16,382 bases of DNA, taken from an uncultured Lachnospiraceae bacterium. Its GTDB lineage: Bacteria > Bacillota > Clostridia > Lachnospirales > Lachnospiraceae. Position numbers and translations under genes: made by a program. Shown piece by piece: positions 1 to 7,664 of the stretch. The stretch is from positions 1 to 16,382 of the forward strand of contig CANSYV010000004.1 of the NCBI GenBank assembly GCA_947651335.1, in the 5' to 3' direction. The notes under the pieces were generated by a model. The model had not been told where the DNA came from, ran no database searches, and was given only the letters and a program-made list of their open reading frames with translations. How positions within the stretch are numbered: position 1 is the first letter of the stretch; each line of letters starts with the position of its first letter.

Positions 1-2
1 TT

Positions 3-56
3 GTCCTGCGCGACCGCCAGCATCTGGCAGAGGACGGGATTATGATCGTTGTGATC
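3..56 (+). other. Inverted fragment of RNase J (C-terminal region) on the opposite strand from the rest of rnjA
   Basis: Reading the + strand from base 3 gives 18 residues, VLRDRQHLAEDGIMIVVI. They match the conserved IVLRDRxxLSEEGxxIVVV stretch in the second half of RNase J enzymes (compare B. subtilis RnjA, from memory). The N-terminal 358 codons of an rnjA gene lie immediately to the right on the opposite strand, so this is a head-to-head joint of two parts of the same gene. The two parts share bases 47-56 (CGTTGTGATC), which belong both to this fragment and to the minus-strand ITT codons. About 150 residues normally separate these two places in the protein. The joint is either a microhomology-driven inversion or an amplification/assembly chimera at a contig end. 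The second is more likely because it disrupts an important gene and lies at the very edge. Confidence 0.8.
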
Positions 57-1120
57 AGAACCACCTTATCATCTGGATAATCCCTCAGCTGGTCCACCTC
101 AATCAATGTATTCTGCGGTATTTTCAAATATCCCAGCTCAGAGGCAGTCCCGATCACATTCACCATGCTCCGCCCCTCGACCACTACTTTTCTTCCGTAT
201 TTATAGGCAGAATTGATAATCTGCTGAACCCGGTCTACATTGGACGCAAACGTAGCTATGATAATCCTGGTATTTCTGTGCTCATTAAAAATATTATCAA
301 ACACATGACCCACAGTGCGCTCGGACATGGTAAATCCCACCCGCTCAGCATTGGTGCTGTCACACATAAGGGCCAGAACACCTTTCTTTCCAATCTCCGC
401 AAATCTCTGCAGGTCAATGGCATCCCCGAACACCGGCGTATAGTCCACTTTAAAATCTCCGGTGTGCATCACAATCCCCGCAGGTGAATAGATGGCCAGC
501 GCCGCAGCGTCCTGGATACTGTGATTCGTCTTAATAAATTCTACTGCAAACTCTCCCAGATTGATTACCTGGCCGTGTTTTACCACTTTGCGTTTTGTGG
601 TGCGCAGCAGACCGTGTTCTTTTAATTTGTTTTCAATCAGACCGTTTGTCAATTTCGTGGAATAAACCGGAACATTTACCTCTTTCAAAATATAGGGAAG
701 GGCGCCGATATGGTCTTCGTGTCCATGGGTAATCACAAACCCTTTGACTTTATCTCTGTTCTCCTTCAAATACGTCACATCCGGAATCACCAGGTCAATC
801 CCCAGCATATCGTCTTCCGGAAAGGCTAGGCCGCAGTCTACCACCACAATGCTCTCTCCATATTCGAAGGCTGTAATATTCATACCGATCTGTTCCAGAC
901 CGCCCAAAGGTATAATCTTCAGTTTTGCCCCGCCCCGCTTCTTCCTGCGTCCGGAAGGCCTGGGCGGTTTTACTGCTGTCCTGGCAGGGGGCTTCTCCAC
1001 AGCCGCTCTGGGCGGAGAGTTCCTCACATTTTTCTTAGTATTTGACCGATTGTTTCCTGCATACCTGGGCTTGCCCTGCATCCCATTATTCAAGTTATTA
1101 TTTACCGTTTCACTGCTCAA
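47..1120 (-). CDS. rnjA: Ribonuclease J, N-terminal part (gene broken at the left end)
   Basis: RNase J is a metallo-beta-lactamase/beta-CASP exo- and endoribonuclease that degrades and matures RNA in the cytoplasm of Gram-positive bacteria. After a basic, low-complexity N-terminal extension of about 66 residues comes KLKIIPLGGLEQIG, then the zinc-binding HGHEDH motif at residues 132-137, HTGDFK, CDSTNAE and ATFASN, all typical of the family. The start is TTG at 1120, chosen because GGAGG lies 8 bases upstream. An in-frame ATG at 1135 overlaps that ribosome-binding site and has none of its own. The match ends at VVLITT (about residue 358), where GSQGEP should follow. Left of base 47 the sequence is an inverted piece of the same gene, so the beta-CASP remainder and C-terminus are missing. 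It is the last gene of the ireB-ruvX-DUF1292-fur cluster, 31 bases after fur. Confidence 0.9.
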
Positions 1121-1151
1121 AAACTGCACCTCCATTTAATCATGTGGCACA

Positions 1152-1604
1152 TTATTCCATACGCATTTTTTGCTGACACTCCTTACAATATCCATAAAGC
1201 TTCACTTCATGGTCCACTACCTGAAAACCATCTGTTTCCTGAATAAATTCCTCCAGCGTCTCCAACAAATCTCCGTCAAAAGAAAATACTTTACTACAAG
1301 AAAGACATATTAAATGATGATGGTGGTGCTTTGTTTTCGCGTCTTTTCTGTCCATTCCGTAACGTGCACACCCATCATCCAGATTAATCCGATCAATAAT
1401 TTTCAAATCCAACAAAAGCTGTATAGTCCTGTAAACGGTTGCCAGCCCAAGTTCCGGGTATCTTTCCCGGACTCTATCATATATTTCTTCCGCAGTCAGG
1501 TGGCAGTCACCGCCGCTGGATAGCACCTCCAGCACCCCGATTCTCTGGTTCGTCACCTTCTGCCCCTTTTCCCGGAGCAGCTGCACACAACCTTCTTTAT
1601 CCAT
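1152..1604 (-). CDS. Fur-family metal- or peroxide-responsive transcriptional repressor
   Basis: A 150-residue Fur/PerR/Zur-type regulator. The N-terminal winged helix is visible (GQKVTNQRIGVLEVL, then TAEEIYDRV and LGLATVYRTIQLL, the recognition helix region). It is followed by the metal-binding dimerisation domain with HHHHHLICLSC and a second CxxC (CKEC) near the C-terminus, the usual structural zinc site. The sequence does not decide whether it senses iron, zinc or peroxide. ATG at 1604 is preferred over ATG at 1616: GAGG lies 6 bases upstream of the former, while the latter has no ribosome-binding site. The run of five His is slightly longer than the common HHDH or HHHH pattern. It sits between DUF1292 and rnjA, probably co-transcribed with both. 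Confidence 0.9.
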   Translation of the reverse strand: MDKEGCVQLLREKGQKVTNQRIGVLEVLSSGGDCHLTAEEIYDRVRERYPELGLATVYRTIQLLLDLKIIDRINLDDGCARYGMDRKDAKTKHHHHHLICLSCSKVFSFDGDLLETLEEFIQETDGFQVVDHEVKLYGYCKECQQKMRME

Positions 1605-1637
1605 GACCAACCTCATATAGAATAATATGCTGCTATT

Positions 1638-1913
1638 TTAAAACTCTAACTGTGTATCTTCCAACATCTGTTCAAAAATCCTGGACACTGCTTCCAGTTC
1701 CCCGTCATCCTCAACAAATTCATATTGGGCCGTTTCATTCTCTTCCTGGGAAGTATCTTTCAAAATATAAGCCTGGGCTTCCTCATCCTCCGAATCAGAA
1801 ACCAGCAGATAACTGCGTCCGCCGACCTTCGCCTGTCCTTCCACGTAAAATTCCAGCTCCTGGCCGTCCTCCGCCTCGAATTTTATTTTCTCCATAAATA
1901 TTTCCCGCTTCAC
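1638..1913 (-). CDS. DUF1292 family protein (YrzB-like)
   Basis: A small acidic protein of 91 residues matching the DUF1292 family: [26 protein letters not shown], then YILKD and an acidic C-terminal half rich in Glu. Members lie next to ruvX and ireB across Firmicutes; their function is unknown. The GTG start at 1913 overlaps the ruvX TGA as GTGA, suggesting translational coupling. An ATG at 1895 ([11 protein letters not shown]) is an equally credible start and fits the family's usual N-terminus better. No signal peptide or membrane segment is present. Confidence 0.87.
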   Translation of the reverse strand: MKREIFMEKIKFEAEDGQELEFYVEGQAKVGGRSYLLVSDSEDEEAQAYILKDTSQEENETAQYEFVEDDGELEAVSRIFEQMLEDTQLEF

Positions 1914-2332
1914 TCTCTTTTAAAATCCAAATATCCCTGCAGAATAAACATTGCAGCCAATTCGTCCACGTACTTTTTCCTGTCTTCCCTGCGTACCTTT
2001 GTCTCTGCCATTGTCTGGTAAGCTTCCACGGTGGTCAGCCTTTCATCCCACATCACAACAGGCAGGCCTGTCCTCTTTTTCAGAATTTTCTGAAATTCCA
2101 GTGATTTCTCAGCCCTGTTCCCAATGGTATTATTCATATTTTTCGGAAATCCCAGCACAATAGACTCCACCTGGTATTCTTCAATCAGCGCGTCAATCCG
2201 CGCCAGGGTCTGCCTCAGCCTCTTTTCTGACTTTCTTCTGATAATTTCCACACCCTGGGCTGTTATGCCCAGGGCATCGCTGACAGCAACCCCTACGGTC
2301 TTCGAACCGTAATCCAGTCCCATAATCCTCAT
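1910..2332 (-). CDS. ruvX: YqgF/RuvX RNase H-fold nuclease (putative Holliday-junction resolvase, pre-16S rRNA processing)
   Basis: 140 residues, the usual length. The RNase H-like fold is recognisable from [19 protein letters not shown] (catalytic Asp7), [27 protein letters not shown] and the C-terminal [17 protein letters not shown], where the last Asp completes the acidic site. The E. coli homologue acts in 5'-end maturation of 16S rRNA; the family is also annotated as a resolvase, and the sequence cannot separate these roles. The gene starts 1 base after ireB ends and overlaps the DUF1292 start by 4 bases, so the three are tightly coupled. Confidence 0.94.
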   Translation of the reverse strand: MRIMGLDYGSKTVGVAVSDALGITAQGVEIIRRKSEKRLRQTLARIDALIEEYQVESIVLGFPKNMNNTIGNRAEKSLEFQKILKKRTGLPVVMWDERLTTVEAYQTMAETKVRREDRKKYVDELAAMFILQGYLDFKRE

Positions 2333-2333
2333 A

Positions 2334-2603
2334 TTAACGTTCCCAGGATTTATTCCTGATATATTCCGTCAACAGTTCTTCCACCAGCTCGTCCCGCTCC
2401 ACTTTCATAATCATGCTTCTGGCGCCTTTATGGCTGGTGATGTAAGTGGGGTCTCCAGACATAATATACCCCACAATCTGATTCACCGGATTATAACCTT
2501 TCTCATCCATGGCATTATAGACCAGATCCAGAACTTCCTTTACCTGGAATTCCATCTCCGGCTTTGTTTTAAAATATTGTGTATTATCAATATTTCCTCC
2601 CAT
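2334..2603 (-). CDS. ireB: IreB-family regulatory phosphoprotein (UPF0297)
   Basis: An 89-residue protein with the family signature [13 protein letters not shown] near the start and the segment [28 protein letters not shown]. In Enterococcus faecalis, IreB is phosphorylated on N-terminal threonines by the PASTA kinase IreK and modulates cephalosporin resistance. The corresponding Thr8 (in DNTQ) is present here; a second Thr occurs at position 13. It is the first gene of the ireB-ruvX-DUF1292-fur-rnjA cluster, with a good promoter about 45 bases upstream. The ribosome-binding site is weak: GAGG lies about 13 bases before the ATG. Confidence 0.92.
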   Translation of the reverse strand: MGGNIDNTQYFKTKPEMEFQVKEVLDLVYNAMDEKGYNPVNQIVGYIMSGDPTYITSHKGARSMIMKVERDELVEELLTEYIRNKSWER

Positions 2604-2645
2604 AAAATTATCACGTCCTCACAAAATAATCTCCACTTATGCTCT

Positions 2646-2674
2646 ATTCTAATATAAAACGAAAGAAAATACAA
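2646..2674 (-). promoter_or_regulatory. Sigma-A-type promoter of the ireB operon
   Basis: On the minus strand, -35 TTGTAT (2674-2669), a 17-base spacer and -10 TAGAAT (2651-2646). It lies in the A+T-rich gap between the mtaB stop and ireB, so ireB and downstream genes can be transcribed independently of mtaB. No terminator hairpin is visible after mtaB, so read-through from mtaB is also possible. Confidence 0.7.
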
Positions 2675-2684
2675 CGAAAATTTT

Positions 2685-4022
2685 TTATAAATCAATCAGA
2701 CGCCCCCGCATCACATGGGGTTCCCAGTACCCATCCAGTTCCACCTGGACTCTTTTGTTCACCCATCTGGCGGCATCCGGCCCCTGCCAGGCTGCCGCGG
2801 CCTTTACGTACTCCCGGGTATGTCCAGCCAGCCTCACAGTCCCGTCCTTTAACGTCTGCACTTCCTCAATCAAAAGCTCCGCCCTTAAATGACAGTGCCT
2901 CTCCTCGTATTTCTGAGCCTGCCGCTCATGAAGCTTTATCATCTGTTCGCTTCTGGCATGCTTCGTCTGCCTGTCAATCTGTCCATCCATATCAGCGGCC
3001 CTGGTGCCTGCCCGTCTGGAATACTGAAAAACATGGGTCTCATAGAATCCGATCTCTTCCACAAATCGGTAAGACTCCAGAAATTCTTCCTCTGTCTCCC
3101 CCGGAAATCCCACCATCACATCCGTGGTCAGGGCAGGGTCTGAGAAATATGTCCGCAGAATCTGGCATCTCTTTCGGTATTCTTCCGCCGTATATCTGCG
3201 GTTCATTCTTTTCAGCACACGGTCACTGCCGCTCTGCAGAGACAGATGAAAATGCGGGCAGACTTTCGAAAGCTGTGACAGCTCCCTGGCGAATTCCTCC
3301 GTGACAATCCCAGGCTCCAGAGAACCCAGACGGATTCTCGCCACGTTCTCTATCTGGTGGACCTGGCTGATTAATTCCAGAAGTCCAGGCTTCTTTTCCG
3401 GAAAATCCACCCCGTATGAACTGAGGTGAATCCCCGTGAGCACCACTTCCTGATATCCAAGCCCTGCCAGATTCTCCACCTCTCTCACCACATCTTCGGA
3501 CCTTCGGCTTCTCACACGGCCTCTGGCATAGGGAATCACACAATACGAACAAAACTGGCTGCAGCCGTCCTGCACCTTAATATTTGCCCGCACATGCCCG
3601 GATGTCCTGCTGATCGCCATATCCGTGTACTCCCTGACATGGCGCATATCCTGCACCGGCGTACAGCCGCCGGAGCGCTGCCAGTACTGATCCAGAATCT
3701 CCGCAATCTGATTCTTCCGGTCATTTCCCACCACCAGATCCACCATATCATCGGCTGCCAGCCTGTCCGCCCCGGTCTGCACATAACACCCGGCCGCCAC
3801 CACAACCGCCTGGGGATTCATCTTCTTCGCCCGGTGGAGCATCTGGCGGGATTTCCGGTCCGCAATATCTGTCACCGTACAAGTATTAATAATATACACA
3901 TCCGCACCAGGGGCAAAAGGACAAATCTCATACCCAGCCTGCTCCAGCAGCTGCCCCATGGCATCCATCTCATAAGCATTTACTTTACACCCCAGATTGT
4001 GAAGGGCCGCCTTTCGAGTCAT
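2685..4022 (-). CDS. mtaB: tRNA (t6A37) methylthiotransferase MtaB
   Basis: A 445-residue radical-SAM methylthiotransferase that converts t6A to ms2t6A at position 37 of tRNAs decoding ANN codons. The N-terminal UPF0004 domain has cluster cysteines Cys12 (NLGCKVN), Cys48 (INTCTVT) and Cys79 (AAGCYVQ). The radical-SAM motif CSQFCSYC (Cys154, Cys158, Cys161) is followed by VIPYARGRVRSR, and a TRAM-like domain closes the protein (ELLIEEV...GHTREYVKA). NLGCKVN, together with the absence of a MiaB-like start, favours MtaB (YqeV) over MiaB or RimO. GAGGTG lies about 5 bases before the ATG. It diverges from the HPr-like gene. Confidence 0.94.
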   Translation of the reverse strand: MTRKAALHNLGCKVNAYEMDAMGQLLEQAGYEICPFAPGADVYIINTCTVTDIADRKSRQMLHRAKKMNPQAVVVAAGCYVQTGADRLAADDMVDLVVGNDRKNQIAEILDQYWQRSGGCTPVQDMRHVREYTDMAISRTSGHVRANIKVQDGCSQFCSYCVIPYARGRVRSRRSEDVVREVENLAGLGYQEVVLTGIHLSSYGVDFPEKKPGLLELISQVHQIENVARIRLGSLEPGIVTEEFARELSQLSKVCPHFHLSLQSGSDRVLKRMNRRYTAEEYRKRCQILRTYFSDPALTTDVMVGFPGETEEEFLESYRFVEEIGFYETHVFQYSRRAGTRAADMDGQIDRQTKHARSEQMIKLHERQAQKYEERHCHLRAELLIEEVQTLKDGTVRLAGHTREYVKAAAAWQGPDAARWVNKRVQVELDGYWEPHVMRGRLIDL

Positions 4023-4072
4023 AACCGCACCTCATTTTTCTTTCATCTGACGAAACTTTTTCCCATTTAGTC

Positions 4073-4101
4073 TTGACTTTTAAAATTGCAGATTGTAAGA
4101 T
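4073..4101 (+). promoter_or_regulatory. Sigma-A-type promoter of the HPr-like gene
   Basis: -35 TTGACT (4073-4078), 17-base spacer, -10 TAAGAT (4096-4101). Transcription would begin near 4108, giving a leader of about 37 bases that contains the GGGAGG ribosome-binding site. It lies in the 122-base gap between divergent mtaB and the HPr-like gene. No equally clear promoter for mtaB was found on the other strand. Confidence 0.75.
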
Positions 4102-4144
4102 TAGGACAGCAAAAAATAATAATGAACACGGGAGGATTACGAAA

Positions 4145-4378
4145 ATGAAAAACGTACAGATTTCACTGAATTCCATAGATAAAGTAAAAGCATTTGTCAA
4201 TGAAATCAGTAAGTTTGACTGCGACTTTGACCTGGTATCCGGAAGATATGTCATTGACGCAAAATCCATCATGGGCATCTTCAGCCTGGACCTGTCCAAG
4301 CCCATCGACCTGAACATCCACGCCGACGGCCGAAACCTGGACGAAGTTCTGGAAAAAATCAAATCCTATGTGATCTAA
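4145..4378 (+). CDS. HPr-like protein lacking the phosphorylatable active-site histidine
   Basis: 77 residues with the fold and length of phosphocarrier HPr. The second half matches best: VNEISKFDCDFDLVSGRYVIDAKSIMGIFSLDLSKPIDLNIHADG, where KSIMGxxSL carries the serine equivalent to regulatory Ser46. The GIHARPA loop with catalytic His15 is replaced by NSIDKVKAF, so PEP-dependent phosphotransfer by the classical route should not be possible. It is therefore probably a regulatory or non-PTS HPr paralogue, with unknown partners. ATG at 4145 is chosen over the in-frame ATG at 4073, because GGGAGG lies about 9 bases upstream and 4073 falls inside the promoter. It is the only rightward gene, monocistronic, and ends in a strong terminator. 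Confidence 0.85.
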   Translation: MKNVQISLNSIDKVKAFVNEISKFDCDFDLVSGRYVIDAKSIMGIFSLDLSKPIDLNIHADGRNLDEVLEKIKSYVI

Positions 4379-4387
4379 GGATCTGTT

Positions 4388-4420
4388 AAAGAATCCCGCC
4401 AGACGGGATTCTTTTTTATC
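4388..4420 (+). terminator. Intrinsic terminator of the HPr-like gene, possibly shared with convergent thiI
   Basis: A perfect stem AAAGAATCCCG/CGGGATTCTTT with a 5-base loop (CCAGA), followed by a T run, 10 bases after the HPr-like stop codon. On the minus strand the same stem is preceded by an A run and followed by TTCTTTAA, so it may also stop transcription from thiI, though less efficiently. Confidence 0.92.
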
Positions 4421-4460
4421 ATATAAGAAACTCCTCTCCTCTATGTCCCCCCGTCTCTCC

Positions 4461-5657
4461 TTATCCCAGCTGCCCTCCTATTTCTATAACTTCCACACCC
4501 TCAACTGCCGCGTCCACCAGCTCACCGATTTTCTCTTTCAGCTTCTGCTCCGACCTTTGAATTGCTTTCAGATTAGGCTTTGTCACAGGATGCTTTGCCA
4601 CAAAAATGGTACAGCAGTCCTCATAGGGCAGAATGGATGTCTCATAGGTGTCAATCTTCAGGGCCACATCCACAATATCCTGTTTGTCAAAGGCGATCAA
4701 CGGCCGGTATACCGGAAGGCTGCACACCTGATTAGTAACTGCCAGGCTCTGCATGGTCTGGCTGGCTACCTGTCCAATGCTCTCCCCGGTAATGGTTCCC
4801 TGGCATTTATCCTTCAGGGCAAAATGCTCGGCAATCCGCATCATATAACGGCGCATGAGTATGGTCAGCTCATCATGAGGGCACTTGTCATAAATATACA
4901 TCTGGATATCTGTAAAATTCACCACATACAGGCGAATGGGGCCGCAGTATTTGGAAATCTGCGCCGCCAGGTCCACAACTTTCTGCTTCGCCCTCTCGCT
5001 GGTATACGGCGGCGCGTGAAAATACACCGCTTCTATGGACACTCCCCGCCGGGAGACCATATAGCCGGCCACCGGACTGTCAATCCCGCCGGAAAGCAGC
5101 AGCATGGCTTTTCCATTACAGCCTGCCGGCATTCCGCCAAGCCCCGGTATCTCCTGGGAGTATACATAGATTCTTTCCCGAATTTCCACATTTAATAACA
5201 ATTCCGGCTGATGAACATCCACATGGGTTCCCGGAAACGCCTCCAGTACCGCCTCCCCTAAAAGAGCATTAATCTCCATAGACTGTAAGGGGTAAGATTT
5301 TCTCGCCCTGCGGGCGTGTACCTTAAACGACTGAGTACATCCCGGATAGATTCGTTGCATATAATTTACCACATCTTCTTTCAGGCGGTCAAATCCCTGA
5401 TCCTCCAGAATCTGCACCGGGCAGATGGCCACAATTCCAAATACCCTCTGCAGCGCCTCCAGACATTCTTCATAATCATACTCTTTGGACTGGCACTCCA
5501 CATAAATGCGCCCCTGTTCCTTATGCACCTGGAAATCCCCGTCCACCGGGCAAAGGGCCCAGCGGATCTGGTCCACCAGCGCATTTTCAAATAAATACCG
5601 ATTTTTCCCTTTCAGCGCGATCTCGCCATATTTTATCAAAAAAGCCTGATAATCCAT
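4461..5657 (-). CDS. thiI: tRNA uracil-4-sulfurtransferase ThiI (4-thiouridine synthase)
   Basis: 398 residues. ThiI makes 4-thiouridine at position 8 of tRNA, and in some bacteria transfers sulfur to ThiS for thiamine synthesis. The N-terminal ferredoxin-like part (IKYGEIALKGKNR) is followed by a THUMP domain and a PP-loop ATP pyrophosphatase with SGGIDSPVAGY at 189-199. The region ICPVQILEDQ, the FKVHARRARKSYP stretch and YEDCCTIFVAKHP (Cys348/349 as candidate sulfur-handling residues) fit the family. The C-terminal rhodanese domain of E. coli ThiI is absent, as usual in Firmicutes. There the partner cysteine desulfurase passes sulfur directly; the nifS-type gene just upstream is the likely donor. 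AAGGAG lies 6 bases before the ATG. Confidence 0.95.
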   Translation of the reverse strand: MDYQAFLIKYGEIALKGKNRYLFENALVDQIRWALCPVDGDFQVHKEQGRIYVECQSKEYDYEECLEALQRVFGIVAICPVQILEDQGFDRLKEDVVNYMQRIYPGCTQSFKVHARRARKSYPLQSMEINALLGEAVLEAFPGTHVDVHQPELLLNVEIRERIYVYSQEIPGLGGMPAGCNGKAMLLLSGGIDSPVAGYMVSRRGVSIEAVYFHAPPYTSERAKQKVVDLAAQISKYCGPIRLYVVNFTDIQMYIYDKCPHDELTILMRRYMMRIAEHFALKDKCQGTITGESIGQVASQTMQSLAVTNQVCSLPVYRPLIAFDKQDIVDVALKIDTYETSILPYEDCCTIFVAKHPVTKPNLKAIQRSEQKLKEKIGELVDAAVEGVEVIEIGGQLG

Positions 5658-5713
5658 TCGCTTCTCCTTTTATTTCTCCGGCATATTCCCACAGACCCGG
5701 AAAATACGCCTGC

Positions 5714-5744
5714 AAAAAAACTCCCGGAATCCTGCATTCCAGGA
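5714..5744 (-). terminator. Intrinsic terminator between nifS and thiI
   Basis: On the minus strand, TCCTGGAAT/ATTCCGGGA forms a 9-bp stem with one G-U pair around a GCAGG loop, followed by G and seven T (5720-5714). It lies 7 bases after the nifS stop codon and about 56 bases before thiI. It should reduce thiI expression from the upstream operon. I see no convincing promoter between it and thiI. Confidence 0.8.
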
Positions 5745-5751
5745 ATACCCA

Positions 5752-6906
5752 CTAACGCCTGGCATACCGCTTCAGCACAGGCACAATTTCCCCCAGAATC
5801 TCCAGACAATACTCTATCTCTTCCTGCGACGTCTCCTCACACAGACTGAACCGGACCGTGGACTCTCTCTGCTCTGGTTTCATGCCCATGGCCGTCAGGG
5901 TGCTGCTCCCCGCCCTTTTATGGGTGGAACAGGCAGACCCGGCTGAGATATAGATCCCTTTGTCCTCCAGGGCATGCAGCAGCACTTCACTTCTGATTCC
6001 CATAAAACTGGCGCTGACAATGTGGGGAGCTCCCAGGCGTACATCCATTCCGTTCACCAGCACCCCCTCCATCCGGGCAAGCCCCTGAGCCAGCAGCTCC
6101 TTCATCTGATACATATGTTCTGTCTTTTGGTCAAAATCCCGGTAAATCTCCTCCACAGCTGCCCCAAGCCCGGCGATTCCCGGCACATTATCCGTCCCGG
6201 AGCGCATACCGCCCTGCTGTCCGCCCCCCAGTATCTGCGGCTGAATCCTGGACTGTTCCCTGACATACAAAAAACCGGTTCCTTTGGGCCCATGTATCTT
6301 ATGGCCGCTGACAGACATAAGATCAATCCCCATTCTGCCGGGATAAATCCGGTATTTTCCAAATGCCTGTATGGCGTCCACATGAAACAGCGCGTCAGGG
6401 GCTTTCTCATGGATGATACCGGCAATCCGCTCCACTGGCTGGACAGAGCCTGTCTCATTGTTCACATACATGACAGAAACCAGAATAGTGTCTGGATTCA
6501 AAGCCTCCTCCAGAGCATCCACAGAAACTCCCCCCTGGGAATCCACAGGGAGAATCACGGTCTCAAACCCCAGTTCTTCCAGACGCTTCACAGGCTCCCG
6601 CACCGCCGCATGTTCGATGGCGGTGGACACTATCCTTTTCCCGTTCCTTTTGTTTGCCATAGCCGTCCCAAATATGGCCAGATTATTGGATTCCGTCCCC
6701 CCGGAAGTAAAGTAAATCTCCTTTTCTTTCGCTTTTAACTGGCGGGCAATGATCTCTTTGGCTCTCTTCACATAGCCCTCCGCCTCCACGCCTTTTTTGT
6801 GCATGGAAGATGGGTTTCCATAATCCTCCACCATGGTCCTGGCCACAATTTCTTTCACACTCTCACAGCACCAGGTGGTGGCTGCATGGTCCAGATACAC
6901 TTCCAT
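5752..6906 (-). CDS. Cysteine desulfurase (NifS/IscS type), likely sulfur donor to ThiI
   Basis: A PLP-dependent enzyme converting cysteine to alanine and a protein-bound persulfide. Visible are YLDHAATT at the N-terminus, TSGGTESNN, FHVDAIQAFGK, the PLP lysine in SVSGHKIHGPKG (Lys203 counting from this ATG), the SGTDNVPG segment and the mobile-loop cysteine in SAGSACSTHKR (Cys326). The total length of 384 residues is normal. ATG at 6906 has GGGAGG about 9 bases upstream. A GTG at 6912 that would overlap the rsmE stop as GTGA is possible but too close to that site. The neighbour thiI suggests dedicated use in tRNA 4-thiolation, like B. subtilis NifZ-ThiI. No iscU-like scaffold gene is nearby. 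Confidence 0.94.
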   Translation of the reverse strand: MEVYLDHAATTWCCESVKEIVARTMVEDYGNPSSMHKKGVEAEGYVKRAKEIIARQLKAKEKEIYFTSGGTESNNLAIFGTAMANKRNGKRIVSTAIEHAAVREPVKRLEELGFETVILPVDSQGGVSVDALEEALNPDTILVSVMYVNNETGSVQPVERIAGIIHEKAPDALFHVDAIQAFGKYRIYPGRMGIDLMSVSGHKIHGPKGTGFLYVREQSRIQPQILGGGQQGGMRSGTDNVPGIAGLGAAVEEIYRDFDQKTEHMYQMKELLAQGLARMEGVLVNGMDVRLGAPHIVSASFMGIRSEVLLHALEDKGIYISAGSACSTHKRAGSSTLTAMGMKPEQRESTVRFSLCEETSQEEIEYCLEILGEIVPVLKRYARR

Positions 6907-6908
6907 TT

Positions 6909-7661
6909 TCACACACCTCCCTGCCGTCCGTCCAGATGGAACATGAGCACAGACAACAGGGCCAGTCCTGCTGTCTCCGTTCTGAGAATCCTTCTTCCCA
7001 GTGTCATGGGGTGATAGCCCATGCTCTGGGCCTGAGCCGCCTCCCGCTCATCGAAACCGCCCTCCGGTCCGATGAACACAGCCACATCCTGCCCGGGAAG
7101 AAGACTGCGGACACACTCCCTGGCATCCTCCATTCCCTGTGCCTTCTCATAGGGAATCCATCTCACAGGACACTGCTGCCCGTATTCCAGAGCCTGCCGG
7201 AAACTGCACACCTGATGGATATGGGGGACGAAGCCCCGCCCTGACTGTTTCGCCGCGCTCTCGGCAATCTGCTGCCACCGGGCAGTCTTCTTCGCCGCCT
7301 TTTTCTCGTCCAGCTTTACCACTGTGCGCATGGTTTCCACCGGAATCACTTCATGCACCCCCAGCTCCACGGCTTTTTGTATAATCCATTCCATCTTATC
7401 CCCTTTGGGAATTCCCTGAAACAGATAGATTCTGCTGGGCAGTTCCGCCTGGGTATCCTGAACATACATAATGTGGGCAGCCACCTGCTGTTCTGTAATC
7501 TCTTCGATATAACAGGTATATTCCTGTCCCCCTGGGCCGCTGGCTGACAGCTGATCTCCAGGGCTCATCCTCAGCACATTTCGTATATGATTCACATCAC
7601 TGCCAGTGATACGAATCTGAGATTCCCCGATCTGGTCCTGTTCTACAAAAAAACGCCGCAT
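6909..7661 (-). CDS. rsmE: 16S rRNA (uracil-1498-N3)-methyltransferase RsmE
   Basis: 250 residues, normal length. It methylates U1498 of 16S rRNA in the assembled 30S subunit, using S-adenosylmethionine. The N-terminal PUA-like domain (HIRNVLRMSPGDQL) is followed by the SPOUT (trefoil-knot) domain, with KGDKMEWIIQKAVELGV, IGPEGGFDEREA and the knot motif LGRRILRTETAGLALLSVL. It begins 3 bases after prmA ends and is followed at once by nifS. The prmA-rsmE pair is common in Firmicutes. Confidence 0.96.
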   Translation of the reverse strand: MRRFFVEQDQIGESQIRITGSDVNHIRNVLRMSPGDQLSASGPGGQEYTCYIEEITEQQVAAHIMYVQDTQAELPSRIYLFQGIPKGDKMEWIIQKAVELGVHEVIPVETMRTVVKLDEKKAAKKTARWQQIAESAAKQSGRGFVPHIHQVCSFRQALEYGQQCPVRWIPYEKAQGMEDARECVRSLLPGQDVAVFIGPEGGFDEREAAQAQSMGYHPMTLGRRILRTETAGLALLSVLMFHLDGRQGGV

Positions 7662-7664
7662 CTC

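Noticed and set aside
1314..1340. Run of His codons in the Fur-family gene, considered as an artefact or tag
   Set aside because: His-rich sequence at this place (before the first CxxC) is normal for Fur proteins; five in a row is only slightly longer than usual.
2639..3304. + strand ORF of 221 codons
   Set aside because: Antisense to mtaB, whose motifs are certain; Pro/Ser/His-rich shadow without a ribosome-binding site.
4023..4144. A promoter for mtaB on the minus strand
   Set aside because: Only weak matches to -35 and -10 boxes could be found, so none is called.
4443..5195. + strand ORF of 250 codons
   Set aside because: Antisense to thiI; it starts just after the terminator of the HPr-like gene and has no family resemblance.
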